Source: Spinacia oleracea
Taxonomy: Eukaryota; Streptophyta; Magnoliopsida; Caryophyllales; Amaranthaceae
Length of the DNA stretch: 64,000 nt
Reading direction: 5' to 3'
Assembly (NCBI RefSeq): GCF_020520425.1
Contig: NC_079492.1
Coordinates: forward strand, 142,294,361-142,358,360
The position numbers and the translations under genes are program-made. The notes beneath the pieces were generated by a model. It saw nothing but the letters and a program-made list of their open reading frames with translations. It was not told where the DNA came from and did no database searches. This document shows, one piece after another, positions 12,761 through 26,589 of this stretch; positions within the stretch are counted from its first letter, which is position 1; every line of letters starts with the position of its first letter.

Positions 12761-13217
12761 TCAATAATGAACTATGCTCTACTAGAGGTTGGAATGATAC
12801 ATCAGATAATTCTGCTTGTGATGTCACACATTTCATGTTACTTGGTAATGAACACATGAATGGAAACTTTAAGTTCTATGTTTTGAGAAAGGCTAATTCA
12901 TTTGCAGTTTGCGCCACTTCCATGTGCACGGTGCAAAATCTGTGCGCCACTACCATGTGTACGGTGCAAATCTTGTTGTGATGTTACTGTGACGGCGGCG
13001 GACATGGGCTGAGATGGCCGACCAGAGTTGGGCTGAGATTGGCGGCGGCGTTGAGGGGAGGGGCGGAGAGGTGCCAGCAGGAGGAAGGGAGGGAGAGAGA
13101 AGAGAAGGAGATGGGTGATGAGGGAGGGGGGTGAATTTGATTTTAAAGGGCAGAATCGTACTTTCACGTAATAAATTAGGGCGTTATAAACGGAACAGGG
13201 CGTCGAATAAAAATCCC
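12761..13217. other. GC-rich spacer with short tandem repeat
   Basis: Two imperfect ~33-bp repeats (GTTTGCGCCACTTCC..., GTGCGCCACTACCATG...) lie at 12907-12972, followed by a purine-rich, GC-rich stretch to about 13140. The open frame on the minus strand there is low complexity and not supported as a gene. Confidence 0.35.
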
Positions 13218-13612
13218 CTTACAAAAAAGACTATTAAGTTGTGTAGTTATACTACGTTTGGATTTGTAATGGTGGTAAATTATATTTCCTTTGTTCTTAT
13301 TTAGTTGGTCCAGTTTAGTTTTAAAATATTAAAATATTTTTTGATGGATTTTGTTTTTTATGTGTAAGGTAAAATATAATAATGTGAGATTTTGTTAAAT
13401 TCGTCTTGATAAATATTTTCAAAATATCATCTTTTTGTAACTTTTTTGTTTACATAATTTAAAGATAATAATGATAGAAAATGTGTATTGGCAAACGTGA
13501 CTAACAAAATGTGTCAATAAAATAGAAACGGAAAATTTAAATTAAGAATCAATTGTTTATGACCACTTGACCGGTAAACTACTCCCCTGTCCAAATACAT
13601 TTACTTAAAATG
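13218..13612. repeat. Right arm of the 3901-5697 element, unit B
   Basis: Corresponds to 4661-4706 joined to 5351-5690, without the 635-bp insertion. It ends TTTGGACAGGG on minus like its relative. The left arm is absent, so this copy cannot fold back. Confidence 0.65.
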
Positions 13613-13931
13613 GGATGGATGAACAAATATGGAAGAATCATTATCCCACGGAGATTTCTCTGTATGAATTCATGGACACTTTGTCCCTTGATTAATGAAC
13701 TAGCTCGTATTTTTTTTAAAAAAATTTGGTATGGATGAATTACTTTGTAATTTGTATAGCTACCCCAAACATCTGCGGCGCACATCAATCTTTGACTCTT
13801 CCCTATTTCATAATTTGTGCACCAATAAATTAAATACAGTCATACAGAGTATTACTCTGGGAGCCAAGGTACCTAAAATTTCACAAATTTTGCACCAATG
13901 TGGATTTGCAGTTTGCACCAATATAGTACTA

Positions 13932-14475
13932 CTTCCCTCGTCTTTTTTTCCCTTTATGTTTGGTATTTTACACGAGTTTTAACGAGTAATTAATGTGTAT
14001 TGAGATTCCTCTATTTTTTTATTTAAACAAGACAAACTACATTTTCTTTATAATGTTTTCACTTTTATTAAAATTTTGATATTGAGAAAATAAGAAAAAT
14101 TTAATGTCTCAATGGAAAAGTGTAAGAAATTAAGGAAAAAGATACATGTACACCTAGTGTACAAGATTCTCATGTACACCACCATTAATTTGTTGACACA
14201 TCATCAAACCCACTAAAAAATGAGAATGAAAGACAATAATATGTCATTTCAACCAATAGAAAAGCATGGTGTATAAGATGTCTTGTACACTAGGTGTACA
14301 TGTAGTAGGATCCAGATATTAAATGACCCAATGAATTTAATTGGTTAAAATAATCATTGGACACAATTTTTGGTAGAATATTGAAACATTTATGTGATAA
14401 TATAAAAAGAAATGTAAAGAATATTTTGGGACACCCATAAAGGAAAACGTAAATAACAAAAAGAGACGGAGCGAG
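13932..14475. mobile_element. Stowaway-like MITE (unit B copy), interrupted
   Basis: Orthologous to 7059-7413, flanked by TA on both sides. It is split by the MULE MITE at 14134-14313. Confidence 0.75.
14134..14313. mobile_element. Mutator-like MITE with 9-bp target duplication
   Basis: This 180-bp element has inverted ends GGAAAAAGATACATGTACAC and (minus) GGATCCTACTACATGTACAC, with CCTAGTGTACAAGA following in both. It is flanked by AGAAATTAA (14125-14133) and AGATATTAA (14314-14322), a 9-bp duplication with one mismatch. Unit A has the unoccupied site near 7250. A 9-bp duplication and long inverted ends fit Mutator-like elements. Confidence 0.8.
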
Positions 14476-14499
14476 TACATATGTTTATCTATTTATAAA

Positions 14500-15555
14500 C
14501 TAGTCTTATATGCACGCTATGCGTGCGAGATTATATGAAAACTAAAATTTGCGTTATGACAACTAATCACAATAAATAATATGCTAAAAAAATTATTCAA
14601 AAAGTTCATATGAATAAAAAATAGATATAATACAAATATTATATGGTGAAAAATTAAAATTGTAGTACTAAAGTAAAGAAAATTAACATATAAATAATGT
14701 GTCTATTAGAGAAACTGAAAAAAAGGATTTCGGAAATTGATTGATTTTTTCCTTAGAGAAATTGGAAAAAATATTTCGGAAATTAGGTTTTGATAGTGAG
14801 TAGAGAAAGAATGTCATTGAGTGGATTATTTGGACTGCAACATTGAGCGTCGTTCCACCATTTGGACAACAGCATTGGTGTTTTTTTTTTAAAAATGAAT
14901 TAAAATGGAGAGAAATTAAGGGGCTATGAATTAAAATGGAGAAAATTAAGGGGTTATGAATTAAAATGGTGAGAAATAAGGGATTTTGTCGTCTTTTCTC
15001 AAGTTATTAGCTATTTAACATTAACAAACATAAATTAAGGAGAAGAAAATTAAGGGTAATTGATTGATTTTTTGACTTCTTTTTTTATTTCTTTTATTAT
15101 TTTTTTGTCATTGCATGGGTTAGTTTATTGTAATTAAGTATTTGGTAAATAAAATATTCTCTTTTTAAGTTTCTGACCCTGATTTTGGTGGGTTAAGTTA
15201 GCTGTAATTAAGTATTTGGTAAAAAAAATCATTTTTAATACTTTTTGCCCGTTGTTACTTGTTGTTTCGTTAGTGGCGTAATTTGTGGGCCGGGTGGACC
15301 TACGTAATCTTTACTGTGATTAAGTTGCTTTTTTTTAGTTTTTCATATTTATTTATGACTTTTCCCTTTATGACGTTTCTTTTATTATGACTATTGACTG
15401 ATTTTCTCTTTTTCCTTTGTATTGTATTTAATACTTATTGTTAATATAATTTGTTGTTAATAGGGGCATATTAGTATTTTCTATAGGGGACACCAAAAGT
15501 GCATTTACTAAAATAACCTCATATGTTCACTTATATAATAGAGATATAATAGAGA
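14500..15555 (-). mobile_element. Non-autonomous Helitron, exactly delimited
   Basis: On the minus strand it begins TCTCTATTATATCTC and ends with the hairpin GCACGCATAGCGTGC, then ATATAAGACTAG. The empty site is preserved in unit A: TTTATAAA joined to TATATACAACCC (about 7434-7446). Comparison shows a clean 1056-bp insertion between A and T without target duplication, the diagnostic Helitron pattern. No RepHel protein is encoded and no obvious host exon is captured. It inserted after the ANS tandem duplication. Confidence 0.88.
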
Positions 15556-18233
<2,678 letters not shown>

Positions 18234-18485
18234 GCTACATTAACAAATAATTAAGTTTTCTTTGATTTCTATCCTAAGCTATCTTCTACTATGCCTATGA
18301 AGTTGTATTTGTTAAACTTGTATTTTAGTTTGAGACATATAGACAATGTGTGACTTGATTATGCATACTATTTTACATTATACAAGTAGTTAATCAATAC
18401 TCCGTAGTGTTTTACATTGATAATGTGTGACTTGATGAGTTGATCATCTCCTTTCCATGATGTCTTGAAGCATTACATGCATATA
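18234..18485 (+). other. ANS 3' UTR and downstream flank
   Basis: The 3' flank from CATAAGCTAC to TTACATTATACAAG is recognisably repeated at 25389-25577 plus 41946-42040, the third ANS remnant. No poly(A) signal was assigned with confidence. Confidence 0.5.
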
Positions 18486-18825
18486 GGCTCCGTTTGGTAA
18501 GACGTAAAACTTTTTCAATGTAAAATGATTTTCCATGGAAAACAATTTTCAAAGGAAAATACAATTCCAAACTAGTTTTCCTTTGTTTGGTAACTTAAAG
18601 GAAAATGGGAGAAGATGGTGAAGATTGAGGGGAAGAAAGGAGAATGGAGTAGGGAGGAAAGAAGGAAAAGTGGTTTCCCTCCCTTTCAAATGGAAAAGGG
18701 TTTTCCACATTTGAGGGAGTCATGTAAAATTGTTTTACATCCCTTACCCAACCAAACAACGTAAAATGATTGAAAAGGGAAAATCGTTTTCCATGAAAAC
18801 GGTTTACGCCCTACCAAACGGAGCC
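18486..18825. mobile_element. MITE with GGCTCCGTTTGGT ends
   Basis: The 340-bp element has inverted ends GGCTCCGTTTGGTAAGACGT and (minus) GGCTCCGTTTGGTAGGGCGT, with further inner complementarity, and ATA on both sides. It is probably a PIF/Harbinger- or hAT-type MITE; the 3-bp direct repeat is too short to decide. Confidence 0.6.
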
Positions 18826-19628
18826 ATACTGTTTTTAAAAATATGTTCCAGGGTCCAGTAAGTCAAATAAATATCAATAAGTTCTAGGTTGATGATAAAG
18901 GTCGCAAGTTGCGACAACATTTAGTTGTCGCAATCTTACGTGTCGGAGTTTAATTGGTACATATATGCGCCACGTAAGCTATGAGTCATCATAATATTTT
19001 TACTATCAATGCAATATTTTTACTATGAAAATATGTAAATAAGGTAATCGATATAAAGAAGGAAACAAATTAGAATATAAAGATTTTCCTACCTTTTTTT
19101 AAACATGTATAATAGAGTATATAAGTTAAATATTTTAGTTTCCAATTTAAATCATGACACATAAGTATGCCATGTCATCGTTGTGACACTCTCAATGTTA
19201 CCTCTTTTGCAAGCAGGTCCAACGTACGTACATGTTTCAATAAGTTTCAAAGTTACATCTATCTTTGTGATATTCTTTAAACCGACCTTGTTTATTTCTC
19301 GTTCCCTATTTTTCATGTCTAATTATTCATATATTACCCTGGCATTCATTTTCCAAATTTTGTGTGTTTACTCTATTTAACAAAACTGTTTATTTTACTT
19401 GTTTCACGTTAATTTCATTGATTATTTCCTTATGACAGTTCATGTTAATAACCCAAAAACTAGAAAAAATAATCAGCCCAGACCAAACAACACGAAGAGA
19501 ATTGAACAGTCTTATTTTACAATCATTTGTATATGAATATAAGGCATGTTCCCTTATTGTTTACCCTATGTAGCAAATGTTCTTTATTAACATATGAACA
19601 TTGATTCAAAATTTCTGGGTTGAGTTTA
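18826..19628. other. Intergenic, nothing recognised
   Basis: AT-rich sequence with no coding exon, RNA gene or clear transposon end visible on either strand. Confidence 0.4.
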
Positions 19629-20196
19629 CTAGGTATATCTCACGTGGGTATATCTCACGTACTGGTATATCTCACGAGTAAGTGATAATTAAATGACATG
19701 TAATATGCATATGGTAAAGTCAATCCTGAAATTTTGAGTCGACATTCATAATTAGGGAATAAAAAAATGTAGTATCTTAATTACAACAATTTATAAGATA
19801 GTTAATTACAATATTTTTTACAAGGTAGTTTATTTACAATGCTTTATAAGATAGCTAACATATAAACCTGTCGTAACGTAGTATGGTACATAAGATTTTA
19901 TGGCTTAGATAGTTAGATTACAACAACGAAGATAAGAATGGGACAAACAAGTACACGTAAAGAAACCAAAAGAGATCACACAATAAATTAGAAAAACGCG
20001 CGCGCTGCCATCCCTTATGACCCGAGGCAGTGATCGAGTATCTTCAGCCTAAGGCCTAGGCAGTTTAACACGCAATTTATAAGTCCACGGATTGATATTT
20101 TGTATGCAAATTTTATTATAAGGCAAATTTGTCCAAACTATCTTATATAATTGTGCTTATTTTTTAAATAAAAAACTAATTGGAAATAAAGTTCTA

Positions 20197-20557
20197 CTCC
20201 CTCCGAACCTAAATGTTATTCCCGTTTGTCATTTTACGCGGTTATTAAGAAAATAAAAACATTATAAAGATTAACTATTATTAATGCAGTTTTATGGGGA
20301 ATTGTTGATTTTTTATTCCATTTTCACAAGAAAACAAAATAGTTAAACCAATAGAATTTAAGGAATAAAAATGTCAACTCATTAATCCATCCAAACTTAA
20401 ACCAACCAATGAGACTACATGGTTTTTTATTGATAAACCAATAGAATTACAAAGTTAAAATTACAAGGAAGAGATTAAAAAGGAAATAAAAGAAATGGGA
20501 AGATTATTTTGGGACACTAAAAAAGGAAACGGGAATAACATTTAGATTCGGAGGGAG
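20197..20557. mobile_element. Stowaway MITE
   Basis: The ends CTCCCTCCGAACCTAAATGT and (minus) CTCCCTCCGAATCTAAATGT are flanked by TA (20195-20196 and 20558-20559). 361 bp, non-coding. Confidence 0.85.
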
Positions 20558-20567
20558 TAAGTAACTA

Positions 20568-20850
20568 CTCCCTTCGTATTTATTTAAGAGATACATTTGG
20601 CCGGGCACGAGTATTAAGAAAAAAAATTGAATGAAATAAAGTAATAAAACAAGTGGGGTTGAGTAGATATTTTAATAAGTAAAACAAGTGGGGACCATGT
20701 CATTTTAGGTGATGGGGGTTGGGAATGGGGTGTACATAGATTATTTAATTAGATTGTGAGGTTGATAAGTTACTGAAAATGGCAAATGTATCTCTTAAAT
20801 AAATACGGCCGAAAAAGACAATTGTATCCCTTAAATAAATACAGAGGCAG
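20568..20850. mobile_element. Stowaway-like MITE
   Basis: The ends CTCCCTTCGTATTTATTTAA and (minus) CTGCCTCTGTATTTATTTAA are flanked by TA. It sits 10 bp from the preceding MITE. Confidence 0.75.
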
Positions 20851-21200
20851 TACCTTGTAAACTATTTATGTTGTAAGATTCTACCTTTTCCCGAATTATA
20901 AACGTCAGACTCAAAATTCAGGAGATTGATTTTACCATATACATCTCACGTGTTATTTAATTATCTATTTCTCGTGAGATGCCACGTGCAATGCACCTAG
21001 TAAAGTCAACCTTGAAATTTTGAATTAAAATTCATAATCCGAGTAAAGATAGTTTCTTATGACATAAAGTTTTTATAAGGTAGAATTAAAACATTTTTTT
21101 AAAATGTAGTTTTTGACAAATTTGCGTTTAACTTTATGCATATTCTCGATATCTTGGTATTATTTTGGTTGGATTAGCTTGATGATGCACTTAGATCGGA

Positions 21201-23788
21201 TCAGGCATTAACGATTATCCCACCTGAAATAACAATCAGCAAGTAGTTAGAAATTACTAATAAGGCCTAGCGCATGCCTCGTCTATATATAAAACTTATT
21301 TGTATAACCAACAACACAAAGAACTAACACCAGGCCCAATCTGGACCCCCTACACGTACTACTAGAAATTTGATTATTAATGACACATTGATACCATTAG
21401 TTTAAAAATTCCGTCGTAAAAATCTTTTGCAACGGGGCTAAAGACCAAATAAAAACGGGTACTACCGTCGCAAATGTCTTATACGACGGGTCTACGACGA
21501 GATTTTCCATCAATCATTGACCCCCTTTTATGACGAATTCGCGTCAAGAAACCCAATAACTATTGACCTTTAGTGACAGGATACCCCGTCGTTAGTAGTA
21601 CAATTTCTTGCATGGAAAACATACCATTTGGATGGAGGAATTGACCAGTAAAGTAGGATGAACACTCGTTGCTTGCAAGAAACACATAAGATGGTGCGAC
21701 TTCAAAAGGTTGTCCTGCTCTATCCATAGGCACATCTGAACCAAAAGTGACAACCGTTTCTACAGGATATGAAGCTACTTGTAGGGGAGTCCAGATGGGG
21801 CCTGGTGCTACCCCGTTCACTCGAATTCCTCGTTTGATTAGTTGGAGTGCGAGGCTTCTAGTGAAGGTCACAATGGCTCCTTTTGTGGCGCTGTAGTCAA
21901 CAAGATTGGGTTCGCCTTCGTATGCCAACACTGAGGCTGTGTTTATGATGCAACTTCCTTCTTTCATGTGCTTTATGGCATGCCTGCACAATAAGGAAAA
22001 TAATTGTATTATATACTTGGTTTATTTGCTTCATTTAGGTCCACTCTTTCTCCCATACTTAGCTATGAAAATGTAGGCGAAAATATTGATTTCAAATGTC
22101 ATCCTAAGCTGCTCTTCTGTGATATCTTCAATATTCTCCTTATAGTATTGTACACCTGCATTATTCACTAGGACATCGATGGGTCCAAAGTGGCTAACCA
22201 CTTTATCAACCACCTCTTTGCATTTCTCTTCACCTTGTAAATTAGCAGGAATAGCAACCGGTTCACCTGCATTGCTTTCTTTGGCTGCTTTTCTTATCAA
22301 AGTCAAGGCATCTTCTGCATCTTTGTCTTCTGCCCCTTTAACATAAGTGAAAGCCACAGTTGCACCCTCGAGTGCAAAATAGTAACAAACTGCTCTTCCT
22401 ATCCCTGAATCACCTCCTGTTACTAATGCCACCTTTCCCTATATTCACAATTTACAAATCATATAATCTTTGATATTGTATGAACATGTACTAAAATATA
22501 CAATATGTGCACCACAAGAATTTGTATCTTTAATAACAACCTAATTACGACGGGGGATAACAATCAAACAAAGACGAGAACAACTGTCGCAAATGTCTTT
22601 TACGACCGAATTTTCTATTAATGACACCCATCTTATGACGGGTTCGCAACAGAAAATCCCGTCATTAATTAACGATTATTTGTTTTTAGTGACGGGATTT
22701 CCCGTCGTCAATGGTACAATTTCTTGTAGTGGTGGTATGTTACATATTTATACAAGGACAAAGGTAGCAATATGTATCTTATCCCTGATTGATTTCTATT
22801 TTATACTTGTATTCTTAATCCATGTTTTACAAGGACAAAGGTAGCAACATTGTATGAACATGTACCAAATGGCCAAGTAGTGTATGTTACTCCCTCCGTC
22901 TCGGAATACTCGAGACGGTTTGATCGGCACAGAGTTTAATGCATTGTAATTGACTTATTATTTAATTAGATGGTACTCTGTAGTTGGCAATGGGGTATTT
23001 TTTTAATATAGACAGTGAGATGTGTGTCAAATTTTTAAAAGTGTGAGGGGTGAGGAAATGAGGTGGGTCATTTGGTCACTGAGAAATTGATATAATATAA
23101 ATAAAAGTTTCCATTTTTTAAAATGTTACAAAAAAATTAGAGATGGTCTTATAAGAAAAGCGTTTCGAGTATCCCAGGACGGAAGGAGTATAATAGCTTG
23201 AACTCTTAATTATATATGATTTGGCCGATGTCAAAAAATATGGAGTATATATAATGGCATACTTGCTCAATCATTTCTTATTTAATTTCCTTTCATGTAG
23301 TCTTTACGTAAACATGGCTAACTTTGCTTTATGAAATCCTCATGGGAAAAGAAATGAGCTAAATTTTAATAACTTTAAACGATTCAAAAAAGAAATAGAT
23401 AGCTTAATTTAAAATGAGAAAAGTGTAAAGGAGTAGTGTTTTCAAGACAAAAACATACTTTAAACTTTAAGGTACTAAGTAACAATAAAAGTTTCATAAA
23501 ATAGTACTCTAATTGGTAAAGTGGTGTAATTTGAAGGTAGTTATTAACAAAAATATCCTAACTTTATTTACTAATAATACAATGTCATAAATATTTGAAT
23601 TATACATTGACAAGCGTGCAAATAAAAATGGTGCATTAAGAAAAACCGAGAAAAAAGGGACTTACAAAAAGCTTGTCGGAGGGTTTATATATAGGATTGA
23701 CGGAAATAGGGAGTGGATGCATCAAATATTGTTTGCCTGGTTGAGTTTTCTGGGTTTGTGGAGGGAATTTCTGATCCTCGCTTGCCAT
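21201..23788 (-). CDS. Short-chain dehydrogenase/reductase (aldehyde-reductase-like)
   Basis: Four minus-strand exons, 23788-23666, 22438-22059, 21983-21625 and 21223-21201, join in frame with GT-AG introns to 294 aa. The protein has TGGDSGIG (48-55) for NADP(H) binding, NNAG (133-136), and the catalytic S185, Y198 and K202 (YSATK). APGPIWTPL and AGQPFEVAPSYVFLAS are typical of the plant group that includes NADPH-dependent aldehyde reductase and the so-called glucose/ribitol dehydrogenase homologues. It probably reduces reactive aldehydes or sugars; the substrate is not readable from sequence. There is no obvious transit peptide. The last exon is only 23 nt (GGIIVNA, stop). Introns 1 and 3 carry MITEs, and the intron-3 MITE begins a few bases after the donor. 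Splice joins are by inspection; the intact frame across all four supports them. Confidence 0.85.
21359..21614. mobile_element. CACTA MITE in SDR intron 3
   Basis: Ends like ACTAGAAATTTG and CAATTTCTTGCATG, and internal GACGGG/CCCGTC-type inverted blocks, match the better-preserved elements at 22510 and 62673. The terminal CACTA is degraded at both sides. The element starts about 9 nt inside intron 3 (minus strand). Confidence 0.6.
22510..22731. mobile_element. CACTA MITE in SDR intron 1
   Basis: The ends CACCACAAGAATTTGTATC and (minus) CACTACAAGAAATTGTACC are flanked by GTG on both sides, the 3-bp duplication of CACTA elements. Internal GACGGG blocks can pair. 222 bp. Confidence 0.8.
22890..23188. 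mobile_element. Stowaway MITE in SDR intron 1
   Basis: The ends CTCCCTCCGTCTCGGAATAC and (minus) CTCCTTCCGTCCTGGGATAC are flanked by TA. 299 bp. Confidence 0.85.
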
Positions 23789-25090
23789 TGTAGATTTGTT
23801 GTTAATTTTTTAAGAGAGGCTCAGCTCAAATTTTATAAATCTACTGTTTTGTGGTAGATAGATATACAGACTAACCAATCCAAAACCAAACATATATATA
23901 GATAGATGGAAAGAAATTCTAAAATGTGTGAAAATTAATCATGTTGTTGGACCACGCCAAACTACCGGGCAAGATGAATACTCCGTAGATGTTTAACATG
24001 TTACATGCGTCTACGACTTTATTATTGAGTACTGGTAGTGATATATAAGTACCTTTTTAATTTCAACAGAGATTATGACTTACAAATTGAAATGTCATAG
24101 TCAGTCGATAACTCTCAATAAAAATGGAGGTAGTATTATATAAGAAATGTGTCACAAATTCAATGGAGTAGATTGAAAAACTTTCGTGTACGTAAAATAT
24201 TCTGCGTAGAAATTCTAGTATAAAAATAGTGGGGAACTCGTTTAAGTAAGAGACTGATGTGTTATCCTTAGGCGACTTGTGACCTACAAAATCAATAAAA
24301 TGAGCTACTTGGAGGGGTGTTCTCGATAAAACTCTTTCCGCTGTCAAGTCAGTTCTATGTTACAAGCTAGTTAGAGAGAGAAAGTAGAGAGAAAAAAGTT
24401 TGTCCGGAAACAGTTGGTTACCTCGATAATGATGTGATGCAACACTATTTATAGGGATATGGGGGATGGCATCAATGGTAAATAATTGCATTTGTAGGGG
24501 CGTAAATGCATCTGCCTCTAGAAGGCCGATGTTTGGATCCCGAGATTGTAGAGAAAGCCCATCTCGAGGTTGTCGTCGAAAATATTTTGGTAATTTTATT
24601 CTTTTGGATATTTAAGGTAATTACTTTGATTGGATGTAGGTCCCACGAAGACAATACTCATATGCATGTCTATGTATACATGACAATTTTATCTTTATCT
24701 CTCTCACATATCAACAAAATTTAACCTGATAATTTAAGGAGAACGTCAATTATCGGCTATTTAGGCCATGGAAACATGCATAAAAGTTAACATAGATATC
24801 GACTTTTTCCTTTGTTTGAACTCTTAACGATTGTAGTATGTACTCTTTTTTTTTTTTACATAAGGAAAACAAACATAAAAGAAAAATTACATAATCTATC
24901 CTTAACCATAATAGTTGCTTAATTAGCTGGCCGGCCTTGTTGAGCTTGGTGATGTGCTTGGACTACTATCTCTCTATCAACCCTCGCGGATAATACAGAG
25001 TTAAACTTGTTTCCCTTTACTTACACTTACATGATTTGAGACAACTGAGAATCAAATCAAATTAGACAACTCCTAACTTAGCATGTAATA
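23789..25090. other. SDR promoter side and intergenic DNA
   Basis: On the minus strand TATA-like runs lie about 45 and 107 bp upstream of the SDR start (near 23835 and 23897). Around 24430-24460 the minus strand has TATAAATAGTGTTGCATCAC, which looks like a core promoter, possibly from an old LTR, with no gene attached. Nothing else is supported. Confidence 0.35.
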
Positions 25091-25297
25091 GTGTTGAGGA
25101 TATCCAAGAAAGCTATGGATGACGAGCGACTTTTGAGGCAAAGGGAAAGAGAAGAAGAGCGACTTGAGAGGCAAATGGAGATAGAAAGGGAGAGAGAAGA
25201 AGAGCGACAAAGGGAGAGAGAAGAAAATCATAGAAAGAATGCACACTTAGTCGCCGAAATAAAAAAGGAAATGGAGTCCTATGTTCAGTCAGTATAG
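25091..25297 (+). pseudogene. Glu/Arg-rich coiled-coil fragment
   Basis: A 68-codon open stretch encodes a highly charged helix (repeats of EERLERQ, EREREEER) ending HLVAEIKKEMESYVQSV. Such coiled coils occur at the C-terminus of plant transposon- or NAM-associated proteins. No start context, splice site or domain supports a gene; it is probably a decayed fragment. Function unknown. Confidence 0.25.
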
Positions 25298-25388
25298 TGC
25301 TTTCCCTTTCTCGCAGTCGCATGACCCTCGAGACCCCACTGGCGGAGGGGCACCTTTGTGATAGGTAGTTAATATGTATGAGTTTGAA

Positions 25389-25577
25389 CTAATCCACAAG
25401 CTACAACAAATAATTAAGGTTGATCATTGTATGACAGAAATTTTAATAAAGGATGTTTTTCACTCTTTGTAAGGCTATTTATAGTTATAAACTTATCATT
25501 AAGTCTTCTTTGATTTCTACCCTAAGCTATCCTCAACGATTTCTATGAATTTAATTGTATGTGTTAAACTTGTATTA
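25389..25577 (+). pseudogene. Third ANS remnant: 3' end, left half
   Basis: ATCCACAAGCTACA opens a stretch that follows the ANS stop-codon region and 3' UTR (18225-18340), with some extra sequence, through TTCTTTGATTTCTA, CCTAAGCTATC and GTTAAACTTGTATT. It stops at the poly(T) start of the retroposon and resumes at 41946. No coding part survives, so this is the footprint of another ANS duplication or a transposed tail. Confidence 0.7.
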
Positions 25578-26172
25578 ATTTTTTTTTTTTGACGGGTACG
25601 GGAAAATTTCATTAAAATAAAGTCATACGGCATCTACAATCAAATTTTTCCCTAAACAAGAACAAGAACAAATCTAAAATAGAACAACAAATTCTTTTTT
25701 CTAAATAACTAAATGAGCAAATACTGTAGAACGGCTCCGGAATCATAGTATATGTGTAGCCATGAAATAACTTCGATGTCAAAGCATATTTTCGTTGTAT
25801 GGATCGACCTCGTTATAAACGTTAAAGTCATCTTAAAAATTGAATATGCTTTATATCCCGGATTGATCTTGACCTTCAAAGTGCATACTTCATAGAAAAA
25901 ACACAATTTCCACCATACACAAACAACAACCCTCGACTCGATACCCACACAAAAGCAGAAAACTTTTCGAAAAGAAAGGAGAAAAAACCCTGTCTTTCAA
26001 GGGAGAATCGTTCCTCTCTAGAGGAGGACGCATTATTAGACCTACAAAAACAAAAACTAAAGGAAAGAACACAAGAAAATAAAGCAATTGGGAATATTCA
26101 CCGATAAAAACCGATGGAAGCCCCTCAAAAATTACCAGTGAAGGCTAGGGTTTGGAGGAGAGAGAGGGGAGC
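25578..26172 (-). mobile_element. Poly(A) retroposon (LINE-tail or SINE-like), split by copia
   Basis: On the minus strand the element ends in TTTCCCGTACCCGTC followed by poly(A). Its 5' piece lies beyond the copia insertion at 41918 to about 41945 (GAGCCGTGGAGAGGAGAG on plus). Together they form a body of about 620 bp. The ends are flanked by AACTTGTATTAATTTT on the left and AACTTGTATTTAATTTT on the right, a target duplication of about 15 bp as made by LINE machinery. No intact reading frame. Confidence 0.7.
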
Positions 26173-26573
26173 TGTCAGTTTTCACCTCTTTAGGATGAAA
26201 ACTTCTTGAGAGAATTAGAGAGAAAATGCTTAAGAAGAATGAAGATATTATTTCATTGAATGAATTCGAATAATTACAGCAGGAACTATATTTATACAAT
26301 CTGTATGCTAACTTCTATGAGGTGTTTCCACCAATCAAAACATTCTAAATGTACAGCTCATCATTGTCAGTTTATTGCATAAATAGATCATCAACTAACA
26401 GCTCTAACAACTCTAACAACCTTCCTTAAATCTAGGGAATCAGTTAGCCACTGCTTCTAGAAGTTGTTGAGCTGGTCATTGTGTGTACAAGGTTGCTGCT
26501 GCTTGTTTTGCTTTGCTTTGATATGTTGGTTGCACGTGTGGTGCAAGGCTGAATACCATGCTGAATACCAACA
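26173..26573 (-). repeat. 3' LTR of outer copia
   Basis: 401 bp, begins TGTCAGTTTTCACC and ends AATACCAACA on plus. Nearly identical to 41517-41917. Confidence 0.93.
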
Positions 26574-26587
26574 CCCCCCCCCCCCTC
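26574..26587 (-). promoter_or_regulatory. Polypurine tract of outer copia
   Basis: On minus, a GAG followed by a G run lies immediately before the 3' LTR, the usual plus-strand DNA primer site. Confidence 0.8.
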
Positions 26588-26589
26588 AA

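Larger units (their letters stand above)
19629..20999. repeat. Inverted-repeat segment with CTAG ends
   Basis: About 90 bp at 19668-19758 is the reverse complement of 20890-20985 (shared parts include ATCTCACG, AATTAAAT and CTCAAAATT). The left edge is ACTAGG and the right edge is CACGTGCAATGCACCTAGT. This looks like a foldback or paired Helitron ends. Two Stowaway MITEs lie between the arms. A short direct repeat (AAAGTCAA, then CTTGAAATTTTGA) occurs at 19715 and 21002. Confidence 0.45.

Noticed and set aside
21560-22432. Two separate short SDR genes
   Set aside because: They are exons 2 and 3 of one gene; frame, phase and GT-AG sites join them with upstream exon 1 and a 23-nt last exon.
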